Positions 16,975 through 25,462 of a DNA stretch of 64,000 nucleotides are shown here, one piece after another. Position numbers and translations under genes: made by a program. The notes under the pieces are model-generated. The model saw nothing but the letters and a program-made list of their open reading frames with translations, was not told where the DNA came from and did not search any database. The stretch is from Halieaceae bacterium (GTDB lineage Bacteria > Pseudomonadota > Gammaproteobacteria > Pseudomonadales > Halieaceae). The number at the start of each line of letters is the position of its first letter. Positions within the stretch are counted from its first letter, which is position 1. The stretch is from contig CACNSR010000001.1 in assembly GCA_902623175.1 (NCBI GenBank), positions 146,337 to 210,336 on the forward strand. Direction: 5' to 3'.

Positions 16975-17934
16975 ATGAGAATTTGGACTTATCTTCGACC
17001 CTTCTCTCACCACGGCGTTGATTTCGTCGTTGAGGTCTCTCTAACGTTCTCGCACACTTTCTCGCGCCTGTTCAAGGAGAACGAGTTACTCGATGAGCAG
17101 TCAGTGCGCCACACGGATGGGATCCAGGCCTTTGTGCACGCGCTGCAACGGGATGCCGGCGAGCCCATGCGGATCGAGGTGGGCTATGTGAGTTGGTGGA
17201 GCGTGGGCATTGCGGTGTTGCAGGGCCACGAAACGGTTTACGAAAGTCACCCCGGCAAAAATGTGCGCTTTGCAGAGGGCATGATGCAGGGTAGCGTGCC
17301 GTCGCCTGTCAATGTCGGGTCATCTGATCCGGCATCCTCGGGTCTCGACATAGACCAGATGATCGAATCAAACCATAGCAAATGGCAGCGCAACAAATAT
17401 TCCATCTATGCGGATTTGGCACTGGGTGCGCTGTTCTATTTAGTTGGCAAGTTCACCCAGGATCTCGCTCTGGCCGCCATTGTAGGTGCGGGGGCCGGTT
17501 TGGCTTTGGTGGTGTTGCAGCGCTTTGTGAAGGTCGATTTGCTTGGCGGCTTTGCGGTGTTTGGCACCATAATGTTAGTGATTTCGGCGGCATTTTCGCT
17601 GGCGTTGCAGGACGATTACTGGGTGCAAATGAAGGGCACGGTGCTGGGGCTACTGACGGCGAGCGTCTTCATGATCGACGGCGTCCTCCGACAAGGCGCT
17701 TACTTCGGTGCGCGCATAGAGCGCTACATGCCGCTGCCGCTCCATCACAATCGCATAGCCGTGGGAATGAGTGGCCTCGGTATTGTGATGGCGCTCGCTA
17801 ACTACTACGTGGCCGAGAACTTCTCTGAGGATTTTTGGCTCACTTGGACGACCTTTCTCGACATGCCACTTTCCATCGGGCTCTTCTACGCAATCATCTT
17901 CTGGGCGCGAAAAAAATCTACGGGCCCTGTGTAA
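16975..17934 (+). CDS. Membrane protein with YciB/IspZ (septation protein A)-like C-terminal half
   Basis: A 319-aa protein using the ATG at 16975; an in-frame ATG at 16915 would add 20 residues. The C-terminal part, from about residue 140, has five or six hydrophobic helices and reads like intracellular septation protein A: YADLALGALFYLVGKF, LVVLQRFVKVDLLGGFAVFG, and the diagnostic DDYWVQMKGTVLGLLTASVF (a Trp plus Lys-x-x-hydrophobic pattern). The N-terminal ~120 residues are soluble, contain an FxHTFSRLFKENELLDEQ segment and match nothing I know. YciB proteins are usually about 180 aa without such an extension, so this is an extended variant. It stands alone, downstream of a 278-base divergent promoter region. 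Confidence 0.65.
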   Translation: MRIWTYLRPFSHHGVDFVVEVSLTFSHTFSRLFKENELLDEQSVRHTDGIQAFVHALQRDAGEPMRIEVGYVSWWSVGIAVLQGHETVYESHPGKNVRFAEGMMQGSVPSPVNVGSSDPASSGLDIDQMIESNHSKWQRNKYSIYADLALGALFYLVGKFTQDLALAAIVGAGAGLALVVLQRFVKVDLLGGFAVFGTIMLVISAAFSLALQDDYWVQMKGTVLGLLTASVFMIDGVLRQGAYFGARIERYMPLPLHHNRIAVGMSGLGIVMALANYYVAENFSEDFWLTWTTFLDMPLSIGLFYAIIFWARKKSTGPV

Positions 17935-18096
17935 CGATCAAACGTTTAGCCTACCTGGGTTGGGCGCTGCAAGTAGCGTGACTCCCGTCCGCGAGGTTTT
18001 ATCCCCTAAAGACTCCAAAAAACGCTATCTTTGCTGCGCAGGGCATTCCGGCGCAGAGGCTGGTAAACCCAATAACAAACAACGTGGTCTTTACTC

Positions 18097-18969
18097 ATGG
18101 CAGTTCAGGAATTTGTCTCACCGACATCCCTGTCGGAAGCGCAGCAAGCAGTCGGTGACGGGACCGCCAGCTCGTGGCTCGCCGGTGGCACTGATCTCTT
18201 GGTCGGCATCCGGTTGGGTGCACGCGACCCGGCGCGGGTCATTGATCTCAAACAAATTCCAGAGCTGACCGCGATTCAGGTAGACGAGACGGCTGTGCGG
18301 ATCGGCGCGGCGGCATCGGCTTTTGATGTACTGCACAATTCTGATGTGCCATCGCAGTTTCCGGGGCTCGCCGAGGCCTTGAACTTGATTGGTTCGACTC
18401 AGATAACCGGTCGCTGCTCGGCGGGCGGCAATCTTTGCAATGCCTCTCCAGCAGCAGACAGCATTCCTGCGCTCATTGCCAATGGCGCCAAGTGCCGCAT
18501 TCTGGGACCTGACGGCGAGCGCACACTGGCAGTCGAGGATTTCGTGGTCGGACCAAATCAGAACGCACTGGCATCGAGTGAATTATTGATTGAACTCATA
18601 TTGCCTAGGCCCACGCCTGGCACGTCGGATGCTTACCTGCGGCTCACACCGCGAACTGAAATGGACATTGCGGTGGCGGGGGCCGGAGTCTCGATTACCA
18701 TGGATGAATCGGGCGAATGTACCGCCGCTAGAATCGCAATCGGGGCGGTGGCACCTACGGCGCTATTGGTTGAGGCGGCGGCCGAGGCACTGATGGGTTC
18801 GCAGCTGGATCAAACCGCTATTGATGCGGCGGTTGCGGCGGTGCGCGCTGCGGCAAGACCCATCTGTGACAAGCGCGGCACGGCCGAGTACCGGATCCAT
18901 GTGGTGGGGGTGTTGGCGTCACGGGCTCTTGCTAATGCACGGGCAAGGATTAAGAAGGCCCACTCATGA
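18097..18969 (+). CDS. Molybdenum hydroxylase FAD-binding (medium) subunit, CoxM-like
   Basis: A 290-aa flavin subunit of a xanthine-dehydrogenase-family enzyme. Flavin-binding signatures are LAGGTDLLVGIRLGARDP near residue 30 and the TGRCSAGGNLCNASPAAD loop near residue 105; the C-terminal CO-dehydrogenase-flavoprotein domain follows (MDIAVAGAGVSI). It passes electrons from the 2Fe-2S subunit to an acceptor. It is the first gene of a three-gene operon joined by ATGA overlaps. The 160-base upstream region shows no recognisable operator. Confidence 0.92.
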   Translation: MAVQEFVSPTSLSEAQQAVGDGTASSWLAGGTDLLVGIRLGARDPARVIDLKQIPELTAIQVDETAVRIGAAASAFDVLHNSDVPSQFPGLAEALNLIGSTQITGRCSAGGNLCNASPAADSIPALIANGAKCRILGPDGERTLAVEDFVVGPNQNALASSELLIELILPRPTPGTSDAYLRLTPRTEMDIAVAGAGVSITMDESGECTAARIAIGAVAPTALLVEAAAEALMGSQLDQTAIDAAVAAVRAAARPICDKRGTAEYRIHVVGVLASRALANARARIKKAHS

Positions 18970-19460
18970 ACAAGCCGCTGAACAAAATGGCCGTGCAGGC
19001 CACCATCAATGGCGAGAGTAAAGCGTTTCTTTGCTCGCCAGGGCAGGTGCTGGCTGAGGTGCTCCGCGATGAGCTCGAGCTCATCGGCACCAAGATCGGC
19101 TGTAATACCGGTGACTGCGGGGCGTGTTCCGTGCTGGTAGATGACCGATTGGTGTGTTCCTGCCTGGTGCTGGCCGCCGAGGTGGAAGGCAAGTCGGTAT
19201 TAACGGTGGAAGGGGTTGCCAATGGTGGTGAGCTCCATCCCGTGCAGCAGAAACTGTTAGAGCACGGCGGCTTACAGTGCGGCATCTGCACGCCGGGTGT
19301 GGTGATTGCTGCCAAGGCGCTGCTGGAGCATAACCCCTATCCTACAGAGGAGCAGGCGCGCTACTGGCTCGCTGGGAATCTTTGCCGCTGCACGGGCTAC
19401 GACAAGATCATTCGCGCGGTGTTGGATGCCGCCAAAACGATGCGCGGGGGGGCAGCATGA
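18966..19460 (+). CDS. Molybdenum hydroxylase 2Fe-2S (small) subunit, CoxS-like
   Basis: A 164-aa electron-transfer subunit with both expected clusters. The N-terminal plant-type ferredoxin domain shows GCNTGDCGACSVLVDDRLVC with four Cys. The C-terminal helical domain shows LQCGICTPGVV and LCRCTGYDKI with the other four Cys. It starts with ATG overlapping the flavin subunit's stop and its own stop overlaps the large subunit start (ATGA both times), so stoichiometric translation is expected. Length is normal for the family. Confidence 0.95.
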   Translation: MNKPLNKMAVQATINGESKAFLCSPGQVLAEVLRDELELIGTKIGCNTGDCGACSVLVDDRLVCSCLVLAAEVEGKSVLTVEGVANGGELHPVQQKLLEHGGLQCGICTPGVVIAAKALLEHNPYPTEEQARYWLAGNLCRCTGYDKIIRAVLDAAKTMRGGAA

Positions 19461-21691
19461 ACGCCTATCAGGAATTCAAAATTATCGGTTCGCGCCCGAT
19501 CCGGCCCGACGGTCTTGACAAGGTCACTGGCCGAGCGCGCTACGGCGCTGATCTCAACATGCAGGGTCAGCTATACGGCCATGTAGTGCGAAGCCCTCAT
19601 GCCCACGCGGTGATTCAATCCATAGATTGCAGCAAGGCATTAGCAATGGAGGGCGTGCTGGCAGTCATGACGGGCGATGATCTCGTGAAACCCGGCAACG
19701 AAATGCTGGGTAGCGGCGAAGGCGCCATGGCGCTAAAGGATTTGGTGCCTATGGTGATGTCGCAAGGCAAGGTGCTGTTTCACTCACAGGCGGTTGCTGC
19801 CGTGGCCGCGACATCGCCCGAACTCGCAGCCGAGGCCTCGGAAGCCGTGGAGGTGGCATACGAGGTGCTGCCAGTCGTGACCGACCTGCATAAGGCGCTG
19901 GCGGCCGACGCACCGATTTTGCATGACGACCGATTCCCGGATGGCTACCCCGATGAGCCCACAAATCTTGCCACCCACATCAGCCTCACCGTCGGTGATC
20001 CGGACGCGGCTTTTGAAAAAGCCGATGTGGTGATCGAGCAGACCTATTCGGTACCCATGTGCCACCAGGGATACATTGAGCCTCACGCCTGCGTGGCACG
20101 CGCCGACGCCGCGGGCAGGGTGGATTTGTGGTGTTGCACGCAGGGCCACTTTGCGGTGCGCCACTACACTTCTGCTGTGACCGGTATTGATGCGGGCAAG
20201 ATCAAGGTCACCGCCTCTGAAATCGGCGGCGGCTTTGGCGGGAAGACCACCGTATATCTTGAACCTCTTGCTGTAGTGCTCGCCCAAAAATCTGGTCGCC
20301 CCGTGAAGATGGTAATGGATCGGGGCGATGTGTTCCGTGCCACTGGGCCGGCACCCGGTGCGGAGACCAAGGTGAAGCTCGGCGCGACGTGCGACGGCAA
20401 ACTAGTGGCGGCGGATGTCGAGTGCTTGATGGACTCAGGTGCCTACAACGGCAACCCGGCAGGGATCCCGGCTTTTATGGCCACGGCCTGCTACAAGCTT
20501 AAGGATGCGCGTTCTACAGGCCGTTCCGTCTACACGAATAAACCGAAAATCCACGCCTATCGGGCGCCCAGTATTCCGCAGGTCACACTCGGGGTCGAGC
20601 TCGCGATCACCGAGCTCGCCGCCGAGTTAGGTATAGATCCCATTGAGTTCCGCCTTATGAACGCGGTGGAAGAGGGTGACGCCAATATGATGGGAGCGTC
20701 CTACAAGCGCATCGGTTTGCGCGAGTGTCTTGAAGTGGCTAGGAACCATGGACACTACAAGTCTGCGGTCGCCGAAGGGGCCGGCCGCGGGGTGGCTATG
20801 GGCTATTGGATTAATGCTGGCATGCAATCGAGCGCCACACTCAACGTGATAGCCGATGGTCATGTGTCGATTCTGACAGGCAGCCCGGATATTGGCGGCT
20901 CCCGTGCCTCCATGGCGTTGATGGCGTCAGAAGTTTTGGGGATTCCCTTTGAGCATATTCACCCGCAGGTGGCCGCCACCGATTCGGTGGGTCATACGGA
21001 TGTAACGGGCGGTAGCAGGACCACGCTGGCGACCGGACAGGCGGTCATTCAGGCAGCCGAGCAGTGTGTGGCAGAAATGTGCCGGCGCGCCGCGGCGGAA
21101 TGGGAGGTGGAACCCGGCCTGGTAAGCTGGTCCCAGGGCGCCGCGCATTACGGTGATCAGAGCCTGACCTTTGAAGACCTTGCCGGTCGCGCAGGTGCGA
21201 TGGGCGGGCCACTAACGTTCTCGACTTCCCTAACCTCGACCAGCACCGCGCCGGGTTTCGGAGTGCACATCTGTGACGCCGAGGTCGATAAAGAAACGGG
21301 TCGCACCACCATCACACGCTACACCGCGATTCAGGATGCCGGTAAGGCGATCCACCCTGACTACGTTGAGGGTCAGATGCAGGGGGGTGCAGTGCAGGGC
21401 ATTGGCTGGGCGCTCAATGAGGAGTACCTCTACAGCGATGAGGGCGCATTGGAGAACCCCGGGTTTCTCGACTACCGCATCCCGGTGGCTTCCGACCTGC
21501 CGTTTATTAATGCGGTGATTGTGGAAGTGCCCAACCCGCTCCATCCGTTTGGGGTGAAAGGTGTGGGTGAGGTGCCGATTGTGCCACCCATGCCGGCGAT
21601 CGCCGAGGCGGTCTATCAGTCCACAGGTGTGCGGTTCCGAGATTTGCCGCTCAATCCACCTAAGATCTTGGCGGCACTCGCAAACAGTTGA
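19457..21691 (+). CDS. Molybdopterin-binding (large) subunit, xanthine dehydrogenase/4-hydroxybenzoyl-CoA reductase family
   Basis: A 744-aa catalytic subunit starting at the ATG at 19457, overlapping the small-subunit stop; a longer frame from 19382 lies inside that gene. Family landmarks in order: DGLDKVTGRARYGAD at the N-terminus, ASEIGGGFGGKTTVYLEPLA (the GGGFGGK loop near the Mo site), HAYRAPSIPQVTLGVE, DVTGGSRTTLATGQAV, and HPFGVKGVGEVPIVPP, which carries the catalytic Glu. It would hydroxylate (or, if of the 4-hydroxybenzoyl-CoA type, reductively dehydroxylate) an aromatic, heterocyclic or aldehyde substrate. Mo-cofactor maturation genes are not in the window. Substrate cannot be deduced from these motifs alone. 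Confidence 0.92.
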   Translation: MNAYQEFKIIGSRPIRPDGLDKVTGRARYGADLNMQGQLYGHVVRSPHAHAVIQSIDCSKALAMEGVLAVMTGDDLVKPGNEMLGSGEGAMALKDLVPMVMSQGKVLFHSQAVAAVAATSPELAAEASEAVEVAYEVLPVVTDLHKALAADAPILHDDRFPDGYPDEPTNLATHISLTVGDPDAAFEKADVVIEQTYSVPMCHQGYIEPHACVARADAAGRVDLWCCTQGHFAVRHYTSAVTGIDAGKIKVTASEIGGGFGGKTTVYLEPLAVVLAQKSGRPVKMVMDRGDVFRATGPAPGAETKVKLGATCDGKLVAADVECLMDSGAYNGNPAGIPAFMATACYKLKDARSTGRSVYTNKPKIHAYRAPSIPQVTLGVELAITELAAELGIDPIEFRLMNAVEEGDANMMGASYKRIGLRECLEVARNHGHYKSAVAEGAGRGVAMGYWINAGMQSSATLNVIADGHVSILTGSPDIGGSRASMALMASEVLGIPFEHIHPQVAATDSVGHTDVTGGSRTTLATGQAVIQAAEQCVAEMCRRAAAEWEVEPGLVSWSQGAAHYGDQSLTFEDLAGRAGAMGGPLTFSTSLTSTSTAPGFGVHICDAEVDKETGRTTITRYTAIQDAGKAIHPDYVEGQMQGGAVQGIGWALNEEYLYSDEGALENPGFLDYRIPVASDLPFINAVIVEVPNPLHPFGVKGVGEVPIVPPMPAIAEAVYQSTGVRFRDLPLNPPKILAALANS

Positions 21692-21895
21692 GCACCTGTC
21701 GTGCTCGCTTCAGTGGATCATCAGCCCATTATGTACCTGATCGCTTGCCCCCCCTCTTAAATTTAGACTTGGAGTTCCTCCGTTAGTCCGGCACTGGTGT
21801 TTTCAGCGCGCTTGGGTATGGTGTTTTCAGGAGCAACAACAGGGGCAGGGAACGCCACAGCATTCACTTAGTACAACTGAAGAAAGGGGAAGGGA

Positions 21896-22321
21896 ATGAA
21901 AAAATGGTTTTTAGTTTGTTTGATATTTGTCACACCGCTAGCGCTGGCTGATGGTCACGGTGATCTGGGGCTTGAGAAGCGACAGCCAGATGCGCCCATG
22001 AATGTGACCTCGGTGGTTCTAGGAGAGGACGTCACTTCGGTGAGTGCCGAAGGCGATATGGAAGGGTATGGTAAAGTGTATGTCACTTATTACCTCAGCT
22101 ACAATGCGGCTCGCACGGGCGGCACCGTTGATGGCCAGGGTCGCGGTTTTACACCCGACGGTTATGCGTCGGGTCGTTTCCAAGGCTTCTGGGAGCTGGT
22201 TGACGGTGTGGTCGTGATGCGTAACGTGGTGAACATCACCGACAACACCATGAATCTCGATGTGATTAAGTTCAACCCGCTGACGAGAGAGCTGGTGGTG
22301 CAGGCCTATATTTTGAAGTAA
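21896..22321 (+). CDS. Small secreted protein of unknown function
   Basis: A 141-aa protein with a clear Sec signal peptide (MKKWFLVCLIFVTPLALADG, cleavage after Ala-Leu-Ala) behind a strong GGGGAAGGG ribosome-binding site. The mature part is beta-rich, with GYGKVYVTYYLSYNAARTGG and GRFQGFWELVDGVVVMRNVV stretches and no Cys. I do not recognise a family. It follows the Mo-hydroxylase operon after 204 bases with its own likely promoter and ends just before a strong bidirectional hairpin. Confidence 0.75.
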   Translation: MKKWFLVCLIFVTPLALADGHGDLGLEKRQPDAPMNVTSVVLGEDVTSVSAEGDMEGYGKVYVTYYLSYNAARTGGTVDGQGRGFTPDGYASGRFQGFWELVDGVVVMRNVVNITDNTMNLDVIKFNPLTRELVVQAYILK

Positions 22322-22334
22322 GTCCGGGATTGCG

Positions 22335-22375
22335 CACAGCAAACCCCGCAACTGCGGCGTTTGCTGTGGCATTTT
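22335..22375. terminator. Bidirectional hairpin terminator between convergent genes
   Basis: A 10-bp perfect stem (CACAGCAAAC with GTTTGCTGTG) encloses a second 5-bp stem (CCGCA with TGCGG). The right arm is followed by ATTTTAT. It sits between the convergent secreted-protein gene and aldehyde dehydrogenase gene, which suits a terminator for both. Confidence 0.7.
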
Positions 22376-22411
22376 ATATCATCGGTACGCCAGGTGCGGA
22401 CATTGTGATGA

Positions 22412-23869
22412 TCAGCTTTTGATCTGCGCCTTGATGGTCTTATCGCTGGTTTTGCCATACGGCGGCAGCATGCCACCCAGCTTGGCCACGTTGAACTTCA
22501 GCGTCTGGCTATAAATCGATTTCGCGTGGCTGAAGGTCTTGAAGCCCTCAATGCCATGGTAGGAGCCCATACCAGACGGGCCGACGCCGCCAAAGGGCAT
22601 GTCCTCCTGTGCGATGTGGAAGATCACATCGTTGATGCACACACCGCCTGAGGTGGTGCGATGCAGGAAGGCTTCCTCTTCGCCCTTGTTCGTGCCGAAG
22701 TAGTAGGCAGCCAGCGGACGGGGCTTGGCATTGATGTAGTCGATGGTCTCATCGAAGTGCTTGTAGGTACGAATCGGCAACAGCGGCCCAAAGATTTCCT
22801 CTTCCATACAGAGCGCGTCACTCTCAGGCGATACGATCAGCGTGGGTGGGATCTTGCCCGTGCCATTGCTGAAGTCCTCATTTGCGGGGTTAAGCGGGAT
22901 GATGCGGCAGCTCCGTTGCTCGGCATCCTCAAGGTAGCCACTCAGACGCTTGTGGTGACGCTCGTTAATCACCGAGGTGTACTGGTCATTGTCACGCAGG
23001 CTTGAATACATTTCGTTCACTGCTATGGTTGCGAGACTGATCACTTCCTCCAGTTGCTCCTCGGGCACCAACAAGTAGTCAGGAGCGAGACAGATCTGGC
23101 CGGCGTTGAGCGTCTTACCCAACATCACGCGTTGAATCGCCTGCTCCAGATTCGCTGAGCGGGAAATCACGACCGGCGACTTGCCGCCGAGTTCCAGCGT
23201 TACCGGCACCAGGTTGCGCGCCGCAGCGGTGAGAATGTGGCGGGCGATATTGGTCGCACCGGTGAAGATCATGTGATCAAAGGGCAGGGCGGAGAACGCC
23301 TGACCCATTTCGGGGCCGCCCGAGACGGTAGTGACCTCAGTGGGGTCGTAGGCCTCGGCGATGATCTCTTCAATTACCTTTGAGGTTTCGGGAGTGAACT
23401 CCGAGGGTTTGATCATAGCCCGGTTTCCTGCAGCGAGGATACCGGCCAGCGGCTGGAACACCATTGCCACTGGGAAGTTCCAAGGCGCGACGATGCCGAT
23501 CACGCCTTTGGGCTGGTATTGAATATGCGAGCGTCCACCCAGCAACCCCAGAGGAAAGGTTGAGGGGCGTTTCTCGTCCTTCATCCACTTCTTAAGGTGC
23601 TTGCGGCAGTGCTTCATAGAACCGATCGAGGCGGCAACGTCGGTCATCAGGTTGATCTGGTCAGGACGGCAGACGAAGTCCTTGTTGATGGCTTCGCTGA
23701 TGCGATCTGCGTGGCGGACCAGCACGTCGATCGCGCGATTCAGTCGATCGATGCGGGTCTCCGCGGAGACAAAGCCTTCCTGCAGGTAGCTCTCTCGCTG
23801 CGCCGTGAGCGCATCCTGCATTTTAAGTTCAATATCGGGGCTGACTACGACTTGTTGCGGGGCATTCAT
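22412..23869 (-). CDS. Coniferyl-aldehyde-dehydrogenase-like aldehyde dehydrogenase (CalB family)
   Basis: A 485-aa NAD(P)-dependent aldehyde dehydrogenase. The start is the ATG at 23869 behind AGAGAAGAGC; a longer frame adds 12 unlikely residues. Landmarks are VIGIVAPWNFPVAMVF, VTLELGGKSPVVISRS with the general-base Glu, and TLNAGQICLAPDYLLVPEE with the catalytic Cys. The compact class-3-like length and the SGGVCINDVIFHIAQEDMPF segment fit the CalB/fatty-aldehyde group. It oxidises long-chain or aromatic aldehydes to acids. Its promoter region contains a long AT-rich inverted repeat. Confidence 0.88.
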   Translation of the reverse strand: MNAPQQVVVSPDIELKMQDALTAQRESYLQEGFVSAETRIDRLNRAIDVLVRHADRISEAINKDFVCRPDQINLMTDVAASIGSMKHCRKHLKKWMKDEKRPSTFPLGLLGGRSHIQYQPKGVIGIVAPWNFPVAMVFQPLAGILAAGNRAMIKPSEFTPETSKVIEEIIAEAYDPTEVTTVSGGPEMGQAFSALPFDHMIFTGATNIARHILTAAARNLVPVTLELGGKSPVVISRSANLEQAIQRVMLGKTLNAGQICLAPDYLLVPEEQLEEVISLATIAVNEMYSSLRDNDQYTSVINERHHKRLSGYLEDAEQRSCRIIPLNPANEDFSNGTGKIPPTLIVSPESDALCMEEEIFGPLLPIRTYKHFDETIDYINAKPRPLAAYYFGTNKGEEEAFLHRTTSGGVCINDVIFHIAQEDMPFGGVGPSGMGSYHGIEGFKTFSHAKSIYSQTLKFNVAKLGGMLPPYGKTSDKTIKAQIKS

Positions 23870-23944
23870 TGCTCTTCTCTTTACCAAGGTGAACGCAGTA
23901 TACACATTTGCTCCAGCAAAGTGGCCTGATCAGGAGCGTTTGCT

Positions 23945-23998
23945 TAAATCAATTTTCGCTATATGAATACGGCATAAGTATATGAAAATTATTGATTT
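23945..23998. promoter_or_regulatory. AT-rich inverted repeat upstream of the aldehyde dehydrogenase gene
   Basis: Arms AAATCAATTTTC and GAAAATTATTGATTT are near-complementary around a central AT-rich spacer with two ATATG words. It lies about 75 bases before the aldehyde dehydrogenase start and just after the DAO-type oxidoreductase stop. It could be an operator, or a terminator for the upstream operon. Confidence 0.4.
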
Positions 23999-24010
23999 AT
24001 GAGAGGATTC

Positions 24011-25423
24011 CTAATGCGGATCAAGCTGATCGCACAGCCAGCCTACAGCTCTTGCAGGCGCGCCCTCGCCGTATCGATCCAGCAGCCATTCCTCTGTGGT
24101 AAACGCCATCATCGTGGCCTTGAGGCCAAGTCGGGGGAAGGGCTCGGGTTCCCACCGCTTGAGTTCTTCGAGTGAGCGCTGTGTTACCCACGGCATGCGA
24201 GTCCGATCGGTGTCCTGACCTGCGAGCAACTCAGCCAGCGTGTGGCCGAATAGAAAGCTGGCGCCCACGCCTTCGCCGACATAGCCGCCCGCGGTGGCGA
24301 TACCAGAGTAGGTGTCGTGGATGACATGCGGGTGCCAGCCGCGGGGCGCGCCCACGCTACCGCCCCAGTTGTGGGTGAAGCGCACCCCCGCAAGCTGCGG
24401 AAAAAGACTGAGCGCGATGCGTTCCCTTTGCTGGCCGGTGGCCCGCGTGTCGCTGAGCCCGTGTTGCGGGAGGCCGCCCGGCTGATAGTGGCCCCGTGCG
24501 CCGATCACCAATCGGTTGTCGGCAGTGCGTTGCAGATAAGTGGCCGCGCGGGTGCAGTCAGCGAAGGTCTCTTTGTCGGCAAAGCCCAGGCCTGACCATT
24601 GCATATCGCTCAAGGGTTCGGTGGCGACCATGCCGGTCTGCAGCGGAATCACTCGTCGGTGCAGCGGGTTACCGGCCTCTGAATAACCCTCGGTAGCCAC
24701 AACGATCTGGCCAGCTTGAATATTGCCCCGGTCACACTGGATGACGCCAGAGTGAATGTCATGGGCGCGGGTGTGTTCGAATACCCGAACCCCCAGCGAC
24801 TTGACCACCCTCGCCAGCCCCGTCACCAACTTGGCCGGTTGTATGCGCGCTACGTGGGGCGTGAACACCGCGCCACCTGGGTTCGCGACTTGAACGCGAT
24901 CGCGGAGCTCAGTCGGTGTCAGCCAGCGGTAGTCGTCTTCGCCGAACCCCAGAACGTGAAAGCCGGCGAGTATCTTTTGGGCCCGCGCGACCTGCACGTC
25001 GTGCCGGGCCGCGGCCACGATGCAGCCGCCGTGATGAAAATCGCAGTCGATATTCTCTTTGACGAGGATCTCGCCGGCGCGTGAGACCAGCTGGGTCAGT
25101 TGTTGCCGCGCGGCAGCGGGCAGGGTCCCATTGTCATCAGTAAAAGCATCGCAGCCCTCCAGAGCCCCCATCAGCCAGCCGCCATTGCGCCCGGAGGCCC
25201 CGTGCCCAATGCGCTTGGCCTCGACCAACATCACGTCGAGGTCAGGTTGAAGCTGCTTTAGAAAATACGCGGTCCAGAGCCCGGTATAGCCCCCACCCAC
25301 GATCGCAGTGTCCGCGGTGGTGTCGGTCTCGAGTGGAGGCTCTGCGGCGTCGCGTTTTAGGCCATCCCACCACAAGCACGGGCTGGCCGCTTGTTGGGCG
25401 TAAGGTTGGATTGCTGCTTCCAT
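24011..25423 (-). CDS. DAO-family FAD-dependent oxidoreductase
   Basis: A 470-aa flavoprotein of the D-amino-acid-oxidase/gamma-glutamylputrescine-oxidase type, started at the ATG at 25423. The N-terminal dinucleotide-binding motif is TAIVGGGYTGLWTAYFLKQL, followed by RIGHGASGRNGGWLMGAL, the conserved GASGRNxG loop. The C-terminal flavin contact GGYVGEGVGASFLFG is also present. The family oxidises amines or amino acids. It is the last gene of the eight-gene operon, 39 bases after the Rieske oxygenase. Its amine-oxidase nature is unexpected next to CoA-thioester genes and hints that the operon substrate contains nitrogen, which is inference. Confidence 0.85.
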   Translation of the reverse strand: MEAAIQPYAQQAASPCLWWDGLKRDAAEPPLETDTTADTAIVGGGYTGLWTAYFLKQLQPDLDVMLVEAKRIGHGASGRNGGWLMGALEGCDAFTDDNGTLPAAARQQLTQLVSRAGEILVKENIDCDFHHGGCIVAAARHDVQVARAQKILAGFHVLGFGEDDYRWLTPTELRDRVQVANPGGAVFTPHVARIQPAKLVTGLARVVKSLGVRVFEHTRAHDIHSGVIQCDRGNIQAGQIVVATEGYSEAGNPLHRRVIPLQTGMVATEPLSDMQWSGLGFADKETFADCTRAATYLQRTADNRLVIGARGHYQPGGLPQHGLSDTRATGQQRERIALSLFPQLAGVRFTHNWGGSVGAPRGWHPHVIHDTYSGIATAGGYVGEGVGASFLFGHTLAELLAGQDTDRTRMPWVTQRSLEELKRWEPEPFPRLGLKATMMAFTTEEWLLDRYGEGAPARAVGWLCDQLDPH

Positions 25424-25462
25424 CACCCAGTGTCGCAGTCACAAGGCGGCGAGCTCATACGC

